Positions 5,651 to 5,736 of a stretch of 5,736 bases of DNA are shown here, in pieces (within the stretch, counting starts at the first letter, position 1; each line of letters begins with the position of its first letter). The notes under the pieces were generated by a model. The model was not told where the DNA came from, did not search any database, and was given only the letters and a program-made list of their open reading frames with translations. The position numbers and the translations under genes are program-made. Origin of the DNA: an uncultured Flavihumibacter sp. (GTDB lineage: Bacteria > Bacteroidota > Bacteroidia > Chitinophagales > Chitinophagaceae); NCBI GenBank assembly GCA_946481605.1, contig CAMLPA010000237.1:1-5736 (forward strand), read 5' to 3'.

Positions 5651-5671
5651 ACCGCCGGGACTTTTTGTTTT
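5636..5671 (+). terminator. Attenuator terminator upstream of pheA
   Basis: GTCCCGGC (5641-5648) pairs perfectly with GCCGGGAC (5654-5661) around a CAACC loop. The stem extends through AAAAA/TTTTT to 13 bp and is followed by TTTTTGTTTT (5662-5671). It is a strong intrinsic terminator placed after a leader ORF and only 10-15 bases before the pheA start codon, where a constitutive terminator would make no sense. This is direct support for conditional termination. Because it sits so close to the start, the formed hairpin could also hinder ribosome access on any read-through RNA. Confidence 0.9.
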
Positions 5672-5680
5672 AATACCATT

Positions 5681-5736
5681 ATGCAGAACAGAGTATCCAT
5701 ACAAGGTTATGAAGGAAGTTTCCACCAGGAAGCCGC
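5681..5736 (+). CDS. pheA: Prephenate dehydratase, N-terminal fragment (cut by window edge)
   Basis: Only the first 18 codons plus two bases are present, reading MQNRVSIQGYEGSFHQEA. The pattern of a short strand (RVSIQG) followed by G-(T/S)-F/Y-H-x-x-A is the start of the prephenate dehydratase catalytic domain, and IQG followed by GSFH is the form common in Bacteroidota. The enzyme decarboxylates and dehydrates prephenate to phenylpyruvate in phenylalanine synthesis and acts in the cytosol. No chorismate mutase domain precedes it, unlike the fused enterobacterial P-protein. The Phe/Tyr-rich leader and attenuator just upstream independently support the call. No Shine-Dalgarno sequence is visible; the start follows an A/T-rich stretch directly after the terminator T-tract. 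The ACT regulatory domain, if present, lies outside the window. The symbol rests on a short fragment plus context. Confidence 0.82.
   Translation, partial: MQNRVSIQGYEGSFHQEA

Noticed and set aside
5494..5700. 68-residue open frame on the minus strand across the leader region
   Set aside because: It reads through the terminator stem and the antisense of the leader ORF. The plus-strand promoter, leader peptide, terminator and pheA explain this stretch fully.

Overview
The window looks like Bacteroidota chromosome, probably a Chitinophaga/Niastella-type member of the Chitinophagaceae. The genus-level guess is inference. The phylum call rests on three things: a promoter of the Bacteroidota TTTG / TAnnTTTG class before the last transcription unit, start codons without Shine-Dalgarno sequences, and the protein families present (a short CBS-like PLP enzyme, a membrane-anchored S41 protease, a BadF/BadG-type sugar kinase and a Bacteroidota-style prephenate dehydratase).

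Layout. Bases 1 to about 1257 contain no convincing gene. Most of this stretch is two diverged copies (about 55-485 and 653-1101) of one non-coding unit. Each copy opens with a perfect hairpin whose stem sequence differs between copies while pairing is kept, and both are studded with the word GATATTGGA. Next, reading leftward on the minus strand, comes a two-gene unit: an S41 carboxy-terminal processing protease (3937-2348) followed 25 bases later by a cystathionine beta-synthase/cysteine synthase-like enzyme (2322-1345). It is closed by a 17-bp hairpin at 1258-1299. A 65-base divergent intergenic region separates this unit from a rightward pair: a BadF/BadG/BcrA/BcrD (N-acetylglucosamine kinase-like) kinase (4003-4845) and a conserved-looking protein of unknown function (4854-5417), ended by an A/T-rich intrinsic terminator at 5422-5454.

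The most interesting part is the last 260 bases. A Bacteroidota-type promoter (5475-5504) leads into a previously unlisted 27-codon ORF (5530-5613) whose centre encodes FYFYFYFF. The 3' end of that ORF can pair with the 5' arm of a strong terminator (5636-5671), which lies just before the start codon of prephenate dehydratase (pheA, 5681 to the window edge). This is a complete, compact transcription attenuator. A ribosome starved for Phe- or Tyr-tRNA would stall in the aromatic run and leave the antiterminator free to form, so the operon is transcribed. A ribosome that reaches the stop codon would cover the antiterminator arm, so the terminator forms. The alternation of Phe and Tyr codons suggests that the operon beyond the window serves both amino acids.

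All structures were folded by eye and all family assignments come from motif recognition. No database search or folding program was run.
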